Below, in pieces: positions 22,979 to 36,200 of a stretch of DNA of 64,000 nucleotides (position 1 is the stretch's first letter; the number at the start of each line of letters is the position of its first letter). The notes below the pieces were generated by a model. The model did not search any database, was not told the origin of the DNA, and was given only the letters and a program-made list of their open reading frames with translations. The translations under genes and the position numbers were made by a program. The DNA is from Mytilisepta virgata (taxonomy: Eukaryota; Mollusca; Bivalvia; Mytilida; Mytilidae): the NCBI GenBank assembly GCA_028015205.1, contig CM051520.1, forward strand, positions 37,895,494 through 37,959,493, written 5' to 3'.

Positions 22979-23370
22979 GATTCTCCTTCTGGCATGAGTG
23001 AGTTATGGAATTTCTCCACCCGAGATAGTTAAATTTTAGATTTTCAACACATGAGCCTTTAGCGAGCATGTTAAAATCTAAAATTTAACTATTGAAGGTG
23101 AAGAAATTCCATAACTCACGAGTAAATTGAAGGAGAATCTGTTTCTCCTATGATTTTCGACAAAAACCTCAAGAAAATGTCGTTGCTATGTAGTTTGTTT
23201 ACATAGACGTCATTTTGGGACTTCTAAAGTTTATGGTTCCGATAACTGGATAAAAAACGGCGGTAATTCCCACGTAGAAATTTAATCACCGGGAAGTGGT
23301 TAAAAATATTATGTATTTTTATCTCACCGATTAAACACGCCAAGAAAAGGAGAAATAAAAATAGAAATGG
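22979..23370 (+). mobile_element. Hairpin repeat family, copy 1
   Basis: 22979-23140 is a foldback of about 75-bp arms (GAGTTATGGAATTTCTCCACC opposed by GAAATTCCATAACTC) with an inner AT-rich stem around GAGCATGTT. A non-palindromic body follows with GACAAAAACCTCAAGAAAATG, then CCACGTAGAAATTTAATCACC and a GATTAAACACG block. The same body recurs at 50.2 kb and, inverted, at 25.9 kb. The class is unknown. Confidence 0.7.
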
Positions 23371-23854
23371 TAGGATAAAATATCAGTACTTTTATACTAC
23401 TAAAATAACGAGGTCCAATTTGTTAGCCGGCATGACGTTAAAACGACGAATCAAAGAATTCAACTTTATATATAACTAATATAATATAGGACAATGGTGT
23501 TGATTAAAAATTACACCATTCCAGGCCCTTTCGTTTTCCACATAATTAATATTACCAATAATTAACAAGTTCCGGGTCCAATACAATACCAATACCAATA
23601 TTATATGTCACATGTAGTTTCCAGTTGTAGTAAGAAAACCAGGATGGGTTCAAAAAGAAAGATTTTGAAAGCAGAGAAAACTGTGCACCTTATACTCAGC
23701 ATGACTATATCAGGTGACAATACGCATACTAAAAATCCTGGCTAAAAATAAGGCGTAGGTACCTTAATTCAGTCACGGACCCATGATGTCGCGGGTATGT
23801 TCTAGTTTTGTTTAAATGTTATCATACTGCACTTTTCCCCTTTATGGACTTTTT
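23371..23854. other. 3' flank of DNA2
   Basis: I see nothing identifiable here apart from the downstream side of the DNA2 polyadenylation site. Confidence 0.35.
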
Positions 23855-23860
23855 TTTATT
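23855..23860 (-). terminator. Polyadenylation signal for DNA2
   Basis: AATAAA on the minus strand, about 190 nt past the DNA2 stop codon, at a normal distance for a 3' UTR. Confidence 0.5.
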
Positions 23861-24047
23861 TACGGAGCCATTAGAGCACAATCTGTAAATAAAACTGGCA
23901 ATTTTCCCAATCCTCGTGAGAATCACCAGTTATCATTATATCAGTGGAATCTCATAGTAACTGCACTTCAGACTTTGTTCAAATTAAGTAATTGTGTATA
24001 TGTTCATCTTTTTACTATTAATCTTCTGAAACTGAATATACGTATTC

Positions 24048-24260
24048 CTACCACAAACGAGGAAACAAAAGGGCAAAAAAATTTGGAAAATTTAATAAAC
24101 AGATAAAGGATATAAGATCATTTTCTGCCATCATCTCCAGTATTACCGACAGTGGTTCATATGTCTTCAATGTTTCCTTATCTCCAATCATAATTAACTT
24201 CTTCTTAGCCCTGGACACAGCCACATTTAACCTTCTGACATCCTTCAACAATTCCCCAGA
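24048..24260 (-). CDS. DNA2: DNA2 exon 26 (motif VI, C-terminus)
   Basis: This is 213 nt including the TAG stop. [20 protein letters not shown] is motif VI. The last ~22 residues are Phe/Leu-rich ([19 protein letters not shown]) and unlike the usual C-terminus, so an unseen terminal exon is possible. Confidence 0.88.
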   Translation of the reverse strand, partial: SGELLKDVRRLNVAVSRAKKKLIMIGDKETLKTYEPLSVILEMMAENDLISFICLLNFPNFFALLFPRLW

Positions 24261-27200
24261 CTACAAAAGATAATGAAATTGATATTATCTATGTATAATT
24301 AGGGGCAATTACTTTGATCTGAAAGGATCTGCAGGGGAAGATCTTAGTTAAACATAGTAATAACTATATATGGTAAATATTTCATAACATTCTTAAAAAT
24401 AAGTAATGACATGCAACCAATTCATTCTTGTTCATTCCCTAAAACTAAAAGTTGATTGACAAAGGGATGACTCCATGGCTCCAGCATCTCTGGTTCCAAA
24501 TAGAATAGGCTAAAATGCTGCCACACATGCCGTTCTTGCACCTGCCAAGTGGAGAGGGATTAGCATAAGTTGGTACAATTTGTTTTACAATCCATATTCC
24601 AAATATTAAATTTGTAATCAGATTGGCATTTCAATTCAATAAAAATATTGGAGGTCAAAACAGGGAATTTCGTCTATTTTTTAAAACAAATACTTTGCAT
24701 GTTGCACCTTCCAATACTATTTTAAGATACAGTTGAATCTTGTTATCTCAAAGTGCAAGGGACCATGAAAATGGGTTCGCGGTAGCCAGAGCTCGACTAT
24801 AAAGAAGTTTGAAATTCTTGAGTTTTGGACAAGGGAGATAAACCTTAAATGACTTCCATATTCCTTTCCATGAGTTCACTGATTGTTTTTACTTGTTTGT
24901 TGATTTATTGTTTGATACACATGTTTATTTGTAATTGTTATAAGTAGGACGATCACATACTGTAAGAAGACTTCGATTTATTGATGAAAAATTTATTTTT
25001 ATCACAAAATCCGATAATATCACTTCGACACAACTGAAATTTCGACTCATCAAATTTCGAGATAAAAGGAATTAAAATGCATAAATTATACTGTCGGCTG
25101 GTCGGGACCAGAAAAAAAGTTCGAAATAACCGAAATCTCTACTTAAGCGACTTGACGTAACGATATTCAACTGTACCTTGTTGTCTCCAGCAGATTTATT
25201 CCTAAAACTCCTGGTAAATGATATGATAATGATATCCTTGTCTCTGCCTTGGTATTGGTCTACAGTGTTCACTTCTACAGAGTGGTCAGGCAAACTGTCA
25301 TGGATAAGTCGTACCTGGCGTCTGTAAGGGGCAATAACTCCAATATCTTCTGAGGAAATTCCCCCCTGAAACAATAACATGGAGATCAATTAAAAGTATT
25401 GAGAAATTGTCAGGTACCAAGAATCTTAAACAATTATATAATTATTCCTTTCACTTTCATTAAATATTCAAAGGCTGTTGAGTCTGTCAGGATCTGTGTT
25501 TTAGCTTCTGCTTTCTGCCAAGATGGCTGAAACTCAAGAGGAAGGTGTATTGTGGATCTGCCCACAATTGCCAGTTTGGTCTCACTACTTACTCAAAATC
25601 TACTACTAATATTTTTTAAATTTTTATTATGTATCAAAGAATCAACCAGCAACTTTATCAAATTTTGATTACATACTTTGTTAATATATAGTAGAGGTCG
25701 TCCTGATCCTGACTAACATTAACTGGCCAATTTCAATCTGATTACTTTTTACCTCCCTTTGTTTGCAATCAGGCCTTATAAAAGTGTTACACTGACACCA
25801 AAGTGTTGTTTATTGCTACAATACACAAATTTAACTGTTCACAAGATTACTACATGACTAGAGAGTTTCGATGTTGTTTTTCCCAATCTATTTGCATTTC
25901 CACACTTCTCAGCCGGGTGGTTAAAAATTATTTAATTTCCTGAACCGCTATTCACAAATTTTACTTTTATCGGAATGATAAACTAGAAATGACGTCCATG
26001 TAAACAAATTTTGTAGTAACGGCATTTTGTTAAAAATCATAGGAAATACAGATTTTCCTTCAATTAACTCTTGATTTATGGAATTTCTCCACCCTCGATA
26101 GTTAAATTTTAGATTTTAACATGCTCGCTAAAGCTCGCATGTTGAAAATAAAAAATGTAACTATCTAGGGTGGAGAAATTCCATAACTCACTTGTACCTG
26201 AAAGAAGTCTATATGTAACTTATGGAACTTTTTTATATCATATGTAAAGTTAACTATCCACACAGCAACATTTAGAAATCAGGGGATGTAATAAATATGA
26301 AATTGGCAAGTGGTTACTTTTTCAATTGTTGCTGTTTTTTATTTTAATATTGGAGATAAATGCCCTTCCACTTTTATACTACATGTAAATCTGCCTGTCT
26401 GACGGTCTCTCCACTTTAATATAAAATAATCTGTCAATCTGCCACTCCATATTTATAAAAGTGAAGAGTCTTACCTTTATACAGCTGCTTACTAACTCTT
26501 GGACAAGTTTACTCTCCCCTACATTAATAACCATTCCTGAACTATCTTTAGATTCTACAGCTATTATCTGCAAAGTATAACTGTAACAAATCAGGGTGGC
26601 TTTTATCTGAATACTTGTGTTATGACAAAGAAAATTACTGGTTAATAATTTTTTTTTGTACAGATAATTACATGTGTGTCCAATTTTTTGGTGCCAAAAG
26701 ACATAATTCTCCATCTGAATGAACCATACATAGGCATCCTCGAACTATGTTTGCTCAACACCCACAGATTTCTAAAACCAGGTCATTTTTCTCTCTCAGT
26801 TTTTTCAAAAAACAAACCTTCAAACAGATTTTTTGGTTTTTGGTCCCAACATTAATAAAATCATGTTATATAGACTTAGGATTTTGAACGGCAGATATAT
26901 AGGAGATATCTTGGGAAATTTTACATGTTTTACTGCAAGTGGTAGTAGTGTTGTAGACTATGCCATTGTAAGTGAAGATCTCCTTTCCTCAGTTCGTCAT
27001 TTTAAAACAGATGATCTAAATTATTTATCAGACCATACACAAATAGAATGTTCTTTGAAATGTAACTTTAGTTCACAAACAAATGAAGATATATTCTCAG
27101 ATAAAAGATGGTCTTCAACTTTTTCCTATTATTGGGACCAAGAAAAATCTAAAATCAAGTTAAGTGACTTTATATCAAATAAACAAGTAATAGAAGATCT

Positions 27201-30197
27201 TGTTGATTTTGAGCTGAAAAACTTTTCAGATGATCAAAAAGGTGTTGACGCGGCAACTAATAAATTAACAAATATTTTTTATAGAATGTCTGATTATTCT
27301 TGTAAAATAAAGAAAAAGAGAAAAACTAAGAAAATAAAAAAAAAAACAAAAATGGTCAGATAATTCTATTTTAGAGTTGAAACAACAAATTAATTTTATA
27401 GGAAAAAATATGAAAATCAAACCATATAATGAAGAATATAGAACAAGGTACCACACACCTTTAAAGCAACTAAAGAGGGCATCAAAATTCAAAAGGGCTC
27501 AATATAAACAAAATTTGTATAAAAAACTTGAAGGCTCATTTACTCATGATAAACAGGAATATTGGTCTATATTAAAAGATATGAAAAATGATGTAACACA
27601 TAAGGAAGACACTGAAGAGGAAATATTTAAAGAATTGACTCCTCTTGAAAACCACTTTAAAAATCAAGGAAATTGTAGTACAAGTAATAAATTATTCCAA
27701 AAATATGTTGAAAATAAAATAGAAAATGGTGAAAACAACATAAAATGGAATGAGGACACTGATAAACCTATAACTTTTGAAGAGGTTAAAATTATCCTCC
27801 AAAAATTAAAATCAGGCAAAACTAGTGGACCTGATAAGATAATAAATGAAATACTAAAATACAGCAAAGATGTCACGCTTAAATCTCTAACCAAACTTTT
27901 TAATATGATTTTAAAATCAGGATATTACCCCCAAAAATGGGAAGAATCCTACATTATAGCTCTACATAAATCTGGAGATAAATTGAATCTAAATAACTAT
28001 AGAGGTATCTCATTGATGAGTTGCCTCTCAAAAGTTTTTAGTGCTATTCTTAATGCTAGTCTCACAAAATTTATGGAAAACAAATATAATAATTCTCAAT
28101 TTGGATTCAGAGGTAACCATAGGACTTCTGACAGTCTTTTTATTCTTAAATCTCTAATAAATAAATATCTTCATAAAAATAAAAAAAAGTTTTATGTATG
28201 TTTTGTAGACTTACAAAAGGCCTTTGACTCCCTTTGGAGAAATGGCCTTGTTTATAAGCTTAAAAACTTAGGAATTGGTCAAAATATGTATAATATAATT
28301 AAAAATCAGTTTAGGAATACCTTGGGCTCTTTAAAACACCAAAACTTTATTTCAAGTCCATTCAAAATAGATAAAGGAGTGAGACAAGGAGATTCTATTA
28401 GTCCCACTTTATTTAACATTTTTATTAATGACTTAAGTGACATATTTGCTAATGCTGCTTGCGAACCTTTAACATTATTAAATTCAAAAATTGGAAGCTT
28501 ACTGTTTGCAGATGACCTTATTATTCTATCAGAGAGTAAAGAAGGCCTGCAAAATAGTTTAAAAAATCTCTCAGAATATTGTGATAAATGGCAATTAACT
28601 GTGAATGCCAATAAAACTAAAACTATGATTTTTCAGAATAAACCTGTAAATATACCAACTTCATTCACAGAGTATAAAAATATTCCTATTCAGAATGTAA
28701 AGGAATTTAGATATCTGGGATGCTTAATAAATAGCAATGGTAGTCTGACAAACAGCACTGTAGATATGACAAATAAGGCCAGAAAAGTACTCTTTACTGT
28801 GAAGGGGTACACATCACACTTAAGTCAAATTCCTGTGAAAGTTTCATGCAATATATTTGATACACTCATTCAACCTATTTTAACTTATAATGCTGAAATA
28901 AGCTTCATGGACCATTATTTGAAATATTATAGAGCCAAACTTAGAGCTCACAAGAACAATTTAGAAGTAAATATCAATATGTTTATAGATAAAACACCTA
29001 TTGAGAAGTTACATCTAAGTTTTTGTAAAAATACACTTGGAACTAAGAGAAGTTCCTCAAATCTAGCAACTAGAGCTGAACTTGATAGACTACCTGTTGA
29101 ATCTTTTATAAAAACACAAGCTATATCATATCTTGCTAGACTTTATAGCAATAATATTAACCCAATACTAAAGGAAGCTTTTCAACTAACAGAAAAGCTA
29201 GATGATGAGGGAACATATTCTTGGTACACTTTTGCAAAAAATATTTTGGAAGAAACTAATATACAAAAAGACCAGTTAGCAAATTGGGATCCAATAAAAA
29301 AATTAGGTCATGTTAAAAAAATAATTAAAAACAATGTGAATGAATATTATAAAAAAATAACTATCAGTAAAATAGAAAATTTAACAGAAGACAATAAGTT
29401 ATTCTTTATATATAAAAGTATTAAAGTAACAAAAAATCAAATGGAGTTTTACTTAAAACATCCAAATAAAAAAGTACGTCAAAACATAACCAAATTTAGA
29501 ATTAGTGATCATAAATTATTGATTGAAACTGGGAGATATTTAAAAATTCCCAGGCATTTGAGACTATGTGAAACCTGTAACGCCATAGATGATGAGCAAC
29601 ATTTCTTTTTAAATTGTACAATTAACAAAAAGGAAAGAGATAAATTACTTAAAAAGCTTTTAGATTGGTATCCAAATTTTATACTGCTTAACAATAATGA
29701 AAAACTAATAAAAATTTTAAACCCGTCAACACCTGAAGAAATTGGGACTGTTGTCTCTTTTATAGATCGGTCATTAGAACTGAGGAAGGGAGACCCTAGT
29801 TAGTTTTGATAATTGTCCACACTTTCTATGGTATTGTTCCATTAATTAATATAAAATGTTTATATTACTTATTATGTCATTTGATTGTTTGTTCCATGTT
29901 CTTTATGTCAATTTATGAATATATGTATGTCATTGTTATATAATGTATTGTACTGTATGCCATGGCTGTAATAGTCTTGAGTTGCATTAATAAACTATAA
30001 ACTATAAACTATAAACTATATAAAACTCTTATTAAATCTAGCTAAAATTTTCAATTATGTCTTGTCAAACAAGGCTTTTCAAATATCATCAGGTGTGAAA
30101 AACGGAGACTGATTATAGATGATTGACCGTAACTGTTTCTTCATTAGGCTCTAATGCCTGGAAATGGGTTCTTATAAGGCCATTAAAAAACTAGAGT

Positions 30198-30230
<33 letters not shown>

Positions 30231-33200
30231 TTATTTAAAGAGGGTAACAGCATTTAGTATACAATACTAATCTCCCCTGTGGACCTCGATAAAACAAATT
30301 AACTCAGTATTAAATATTAAATTAATCTAGTTTCAACTGAATGGAGAGCTATAAACTCTGGAGTAGAGAAAGAGTTTGACGTGAACACAGTGTTCTGGTA
30401 TAAGCAGTCATGAACACATACCAGTTTTATTGAGTAAACAAAGTGCAATATTGTTAAAATTCCCAATTTTTTCCCTTATTTCCATGATTTTCGTAAATTT
30501 CAAGGACTTTTTCAGACCAGGAAAGCCAAAACACAAAATTCCTGGACTTTCCCCAAATTTCTTTGGGAACCCTTTTCAAATTATTTTCAAAACTTTTTCA
30601 CTTTAGAAACTAATGTACCCATTGCTATTATCAATGTTGTGTTGCTTTGAAAATTACTGTAGTCACAAAATGAAACATTGCAACATAAAATCCTAACCTT
30701 AGATGTATCTACAAACACTGCAGCTTTGTATGGTGTATCACTAAAAACTTGCTGTAACCATTTCTCTGTTGTAATCTTTATATCTACTTCTATCTGACCA
30801 TTGGCTACATCATCAGATCCACATTTTAATGCTCCATCATATACTAGGAGATTACTTAATGCCATAATCTGACTATAAAATATATTACCAAAGTCAGATT
30901 AGAAACAATGTTGTATCATGAAAAAGTACATAGAATGTAAATGTCATATAGACTGTGGATTAAATATATTTTGTTGTAATTTCCATGGTTTTTTGTGAAT
31001 ACAGTTAAACCATAATTACAACTACAGTCAAACCTGTGTTTAGCAGTCACAACTGGGACAAAGGTAAAGTGGCTGCATAAGACAGGTGACCGTTTAATCA
31101 ATTTTTTTACACTGAATGGCAAATCCGGATTTTGGTTTCCGGTCCTGAACAGTCAAGATATTATCATTGTCAAACATAAAAAAATGGCTGGTCGACTGAG
31201 CTGAAACGATGTTTTACCCACAATCGACCGTTTATGAACGATGCGATTGATATTTTGAAAGATACTCAAGCTCTACAATTAATCAAAGATGTTTTTAACA
31301 TGTCTAGAAATAAAAATGGCCGCTCAATTCAGGTAAATGTTCAAGCTAGAATATCATTTTTGTGACCGCTAAGAGAGGTGACTGCATATTCAAGTTAACT
31401 TAACACGTAAAACTCTTTGGGCGGACTCCTGGATGACCGCTGAAGGCAGGTGCCCGCTTAATAAAGTGACCGTTAGGGCAGGCTAGACTGTATTCAACAA
31501 AATGTATATTTACTAGACAAGAAGCTGTGTGACAGCAAATCAGTTTTTCCTATATTACTTTGGAGACACCTGCCTGCCTACCAATTTAATTTGAAAACAG
31601 ATTTTTAAGAATTTACTAAGAAAACTAATTTAATAATAGGGATGATATTTTCTTATAAACATATTTTATGAACCTAAAATTCCTGAGATTATTCAATTTG
31701 ACATCATGTGATGATTGTATTCAAGAATTAATATCTATGACTGTAATTTTCACGCATGCTGGTCTTTGAAACAAGACACTCAATTATTCAAAAGAAAATT
31801 TAATACTTATAAATGCTGACGAGGTCAAATAAATCTATCAGGGTAACATAAAAAGGCTTACAGTAACCCCTTAATTTTTTGGAGAATAGCTATTCTGATG
31901 AGATAGGTATTGTAACATGATAATGAACCATTACTTTGTAATTAATAAATAAAACAACAACTCACCTATTCATTCTGTACTGCAAATTCAGTTCGTATGT
32001 ACCTCCTGAATCATCTAACATGGAAAATAAACTCTGGTCCATACCCAATGTTCTAAAGGCAATTTAATTGTGAAATATAAATTCTCTGACCATAAAGTAT
32101 TTATCAACATTTGACAAAATATTTGAATAACTTTTATCATTATTCAGTATACCTAAAATAAAAATATACCAGTTTTTGTCTAAGAAAGAATCACTTTTCA
32201 AGAAAAACAGGTATTTACTGGCTTTACTGAGACTTTTCTCACTTTTGAAGACCTTACTGTGCCTTTTAGATGAAGAACAACAATGAAAACCTGCTTGAAC
32301 TTTTGTCACATATATTTTGGAATCTTGTATCAAGAATTTCTGAACTATTTCTTTTCTTTCATATTTCAGTATCAATTATGTATTAGTGTTATTTTTTTTC
32401 CCTTTTTGTTTGATTTTGTTTACAATGTGTTTTGCAATGGTTATTTGTTTTTTTGCTGTTCTTTCTCTCTTTTCCAATACACTGCATCTGTACAAGCTAC
32501 TTAATAAAAAATACCAAAGACTGAAGTCAGCCAATAATACCTAGCCTCTTTACTCTGTACAACAGGTGGAAGTTGTTTTGGATCTCCTACCAATACGAAC
32601 TTATCTGCACAAAACAACGGTCCCAGACAGGCTGGCAGGAGTACTTGTGATGCTTCATCAACTATACATACATCAAATCTTTTCTGTGTAAACACAGGGT
32701 TACCGATTCCTAGACAGCTTGTAGCTACCACTTTCTGTCAGAACAAAAAAGGATTTATACAGGAAGGATATAAGTTGAAACTTTTGGGGTATGGAGAGTG
32801 TATGGACATGTCTTCCTGCAGACTGTTTGCGTGTGAGCTAGCACATTAAAAATTGGCTCAGTGTATCAGTCTAGTACAAGGAAGGGTTCATATTCACAAC
32901 TCATCGACATGATTTCCTCTTCATTCCATTTACATCAAGATGAAGTATTAAAAGAAGATTTTTTTTAATCATTGTTTTGAAGATATATGTCAGTTACATC
33001 ATTACATTATGGGGCAATGGATTACACCAAACTATTCATCTCCAGTGAGTAAATCAGGAATGAAAGTAAAGAAAGACATCAGGAATATGTTTCAAAACAG
33101 AGATCAAAAAATTATTTTACAAAATTATATCCAGTTGAAGTTTTATTTTCTCTAAATGTTATAAAAGTTCAGTTCTAGTTGGTCGAAAGCAGTTATGAAA

Positions 33201-36200
33201 TTTTTATTGCAAAAAAGATAATTTCCAATTGCGATTTTGACAAATAATCAATGACCACACTTTGATTGTGGCATCTACGTGTAGTTGGTAAAATGGACCA
33301 CACAGTTCATTGAAATAACTGACAATTACAAGCCTGTCAACACATAGTTTATTATGTTGCATCCTGGCCATGGTCTGAAGTTCAATTTTGATCTTAATAA
33401 AAATAAATTCAGTGGTTTTCACTCCATTAGTTAAAATATATGTTTTCATTGAGAAGTAGATAGTGAATTCTAATTTATACCTGCTGACTGTAAAACTCCC
33501 TGAGATCTGCTACTGACTTTAACTTTTGTGTTAAAATATTTGCCGAGTATTTCTGTATCTTAGGGTGGATTTTACTGGTTTTCCCAAGACGGACAAACTT
33601 AATGTCATACTGTAAAATAAAATGTATAGTGAAAAGTTGTACTCCCAAAAATAGTTAAACAAGATTGCTATACGTAGTCATATGTCCCCCGCCCCATACA
33701 TAATTCAACAAATAAAATTTGTCCTCGCCAATATGAAAATGCATGACAAGTTAATTGTTGAAGTGTTAAGTTCCTAAAGAAAACTGACACAAGATAATAT
33801 GTGAAAAATGCAAACCATCCTGCAAAATACAAAATCTGATGACTAATTTCAGAGGAGTTGTGTCCACATCGTATGCATATGATACACTGTCCCATAACTC
33901 CTACAAAAATAAATAAATCAAAATGGTGGTATAATATGATAATCTTCATATCATAGGTAAGAGTCCTACAAAATATAAACCAAATCTGCCAAGTAGTGTC
34001 AGAGGCATTGGGTCCACAAAGTTATTGGGACGGACGGGTGCAGACCATTACTAATCAGTCACGTTGTGGCGGGGATAAAAATTTAGAAAATAGTTAAATT
34101 TTAAGGAGATATTACATTCTTATAGACATGATGTACAAAGCATATACTTTAAAAACACTTATTATTCATGGACACTAAGTTTTGTGGATTTCATGGACAG
34201 ATCAATCCAAGAATGTAAGAACCCAATGAAAAAACTAAGTTTTTATTAAGACTGTAATGGTCATACACATGCATAAGTTTTTAAAGAAAATGTATTGGAC
34301 ATAAAACTGTTTATTTATCTTGTAATATGAAACTACAACAGCTGTTCATTTCAAGATCTTTTTAAATTCAAAATCCACAGAATTAAGAACCCATGAATAT
34401 GCCATTTTAAAAAAAATCACCAAAAATTAATGTGAACAAAAATATCTGATTTCAACATATATGAGAAGACATCTAGAAAACTGACATGTCAGTAAAGGCC
34501 CCTCTAGGATGTCAAATGGTTACACATGTTTGTTTGTTGTTTGCTTAATGTCCAGTGGCAAATATTTCATGCTTCTTCAGGACTATAACCAGTTCAACAA
34601 TTTATCAAACACAATTCAACTAGGGTTGGGGCAGAACACAGAGGGGAACCAATTTTGACTGTCACTGTAACCAGAGGCACCTAGGAGCCTGTATCGCTCA
34701 CCTGGTTTACAAATAGCCCAAAAAATCTCATTTAAAGACTAGCCTGTTTATTTTGCCTTTTGAAGATAAAATGATAAATCTTTGAAGAAGGCCTCAAAAA
34801 TAACATTTGTAGAAATTAACAAAGCTTTGGATTTGTTCAATTTGGAAACAAAAATTGCCAATGGCAATGTTTTAGCCATATCAAGAAGATTTGAAGACAC
34901 TTTGTGGAGGACTTCACAAAAATCATTTGTACCAAGTTACAAATCATTTGCACTTATAGTTTCAGGACAGAAGATTTTTAAAGTTTAAGTTAATCAGTAA
35001 CAAGAATTGCCCATGGCAGCCATGATTTTTGCCGGATAAAGTCAAAAAGAGGGATCTCAAAAAAATAACTTGTATCAAGTTACAAATCATTTGCACTTGT
35101 TGTTTCTGAGGAGATGATTTTTCAAATTACAGATTCTAGAACTGTGAGGGGCCCTCACTAACTATACCCCCGCTGCTGTTAATTTAATGGACAAGGGCAT
35201 CCTTATCATGGTGAATTGTCTCACAATTTCTAAGTCCAACTGCGTATAACTGCGGAAACAAAAGGATATAAAATTATGGGAAATGGTATTTGATCAGGAC
35301 ATACTTCGCATGCGCACATCTACGTACTAGGATCTAACTGTATGCAAAGTTTCATTAACCTCTGATAAGGCATGTTTGAGAAACTGCGGGTACAAAAAAA
35401 ATTTGGGGATAAACAGAATTTCTAAGTCCAAAAGGGTATAAAATTATGGAAAAAAGTATTGGATCAGGACATACTTCGCATGCGCACATCTACGTACTAG
35501 GATCTAACTGTATGCAAAGTTTCATTAACCTCTGATAAGGCATGTTTGAGAAACTGCAGGTACAAAAAAAAATTGGGGGATAGACAGACAGACGGACAGG
35601 CTGATACCCCCCCCCCCCCCAACTTTGTTTGTGGGGGATATAACAAGAACTGCCCATGGCAACCATGTTTTTCAACCAATCAAGATAAAATGAGGATATT
35701 TGTAGAGAACTTCATTAACATCATTTGTACCAAGTTACAAATCAGTTGCACTTGTGGTTCCAGAGGAGATGATTTTTAAAGTTCAACAAATCAGAAACAA
35801 GAATTGCCCATTGTGGCCATGTTTTTTTCTGGATCAAGTTGAAATGAGGAATCTTTGTAGAAGACCTTACAAACATCCATTGTATCATGTTACAAATCAT
35901 TTTCACTTGTAGTTTCAGAGGAGATGATTTTTCAAATTTCAGCCAATCAGAAACAAGAATTGCCCATGTGGCCATGTTTTTTGCCCGATCAATACGAAAT
36001 GAGGAGTCTTTGTACAGGACCTCACAAACATAATTTGTATTAACTTACAATTCATTGGTACTTGTAGTTTCAGACAAGATGATTTATTAAGTTTCAGCCA
36101 ATCAGAAACAAAAATAACCCATGACGCCCATGTTTTTCATCCAATCAAAATGAAATGAGGAGATTTCATAGAGGACCTTTAGTATATCTTTCTTGCAAAG

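Noticed and set aside
35497..35779. Small proteins across the C14 run
   Set aside because: They are translations of the nested pearl-like element's repeats.
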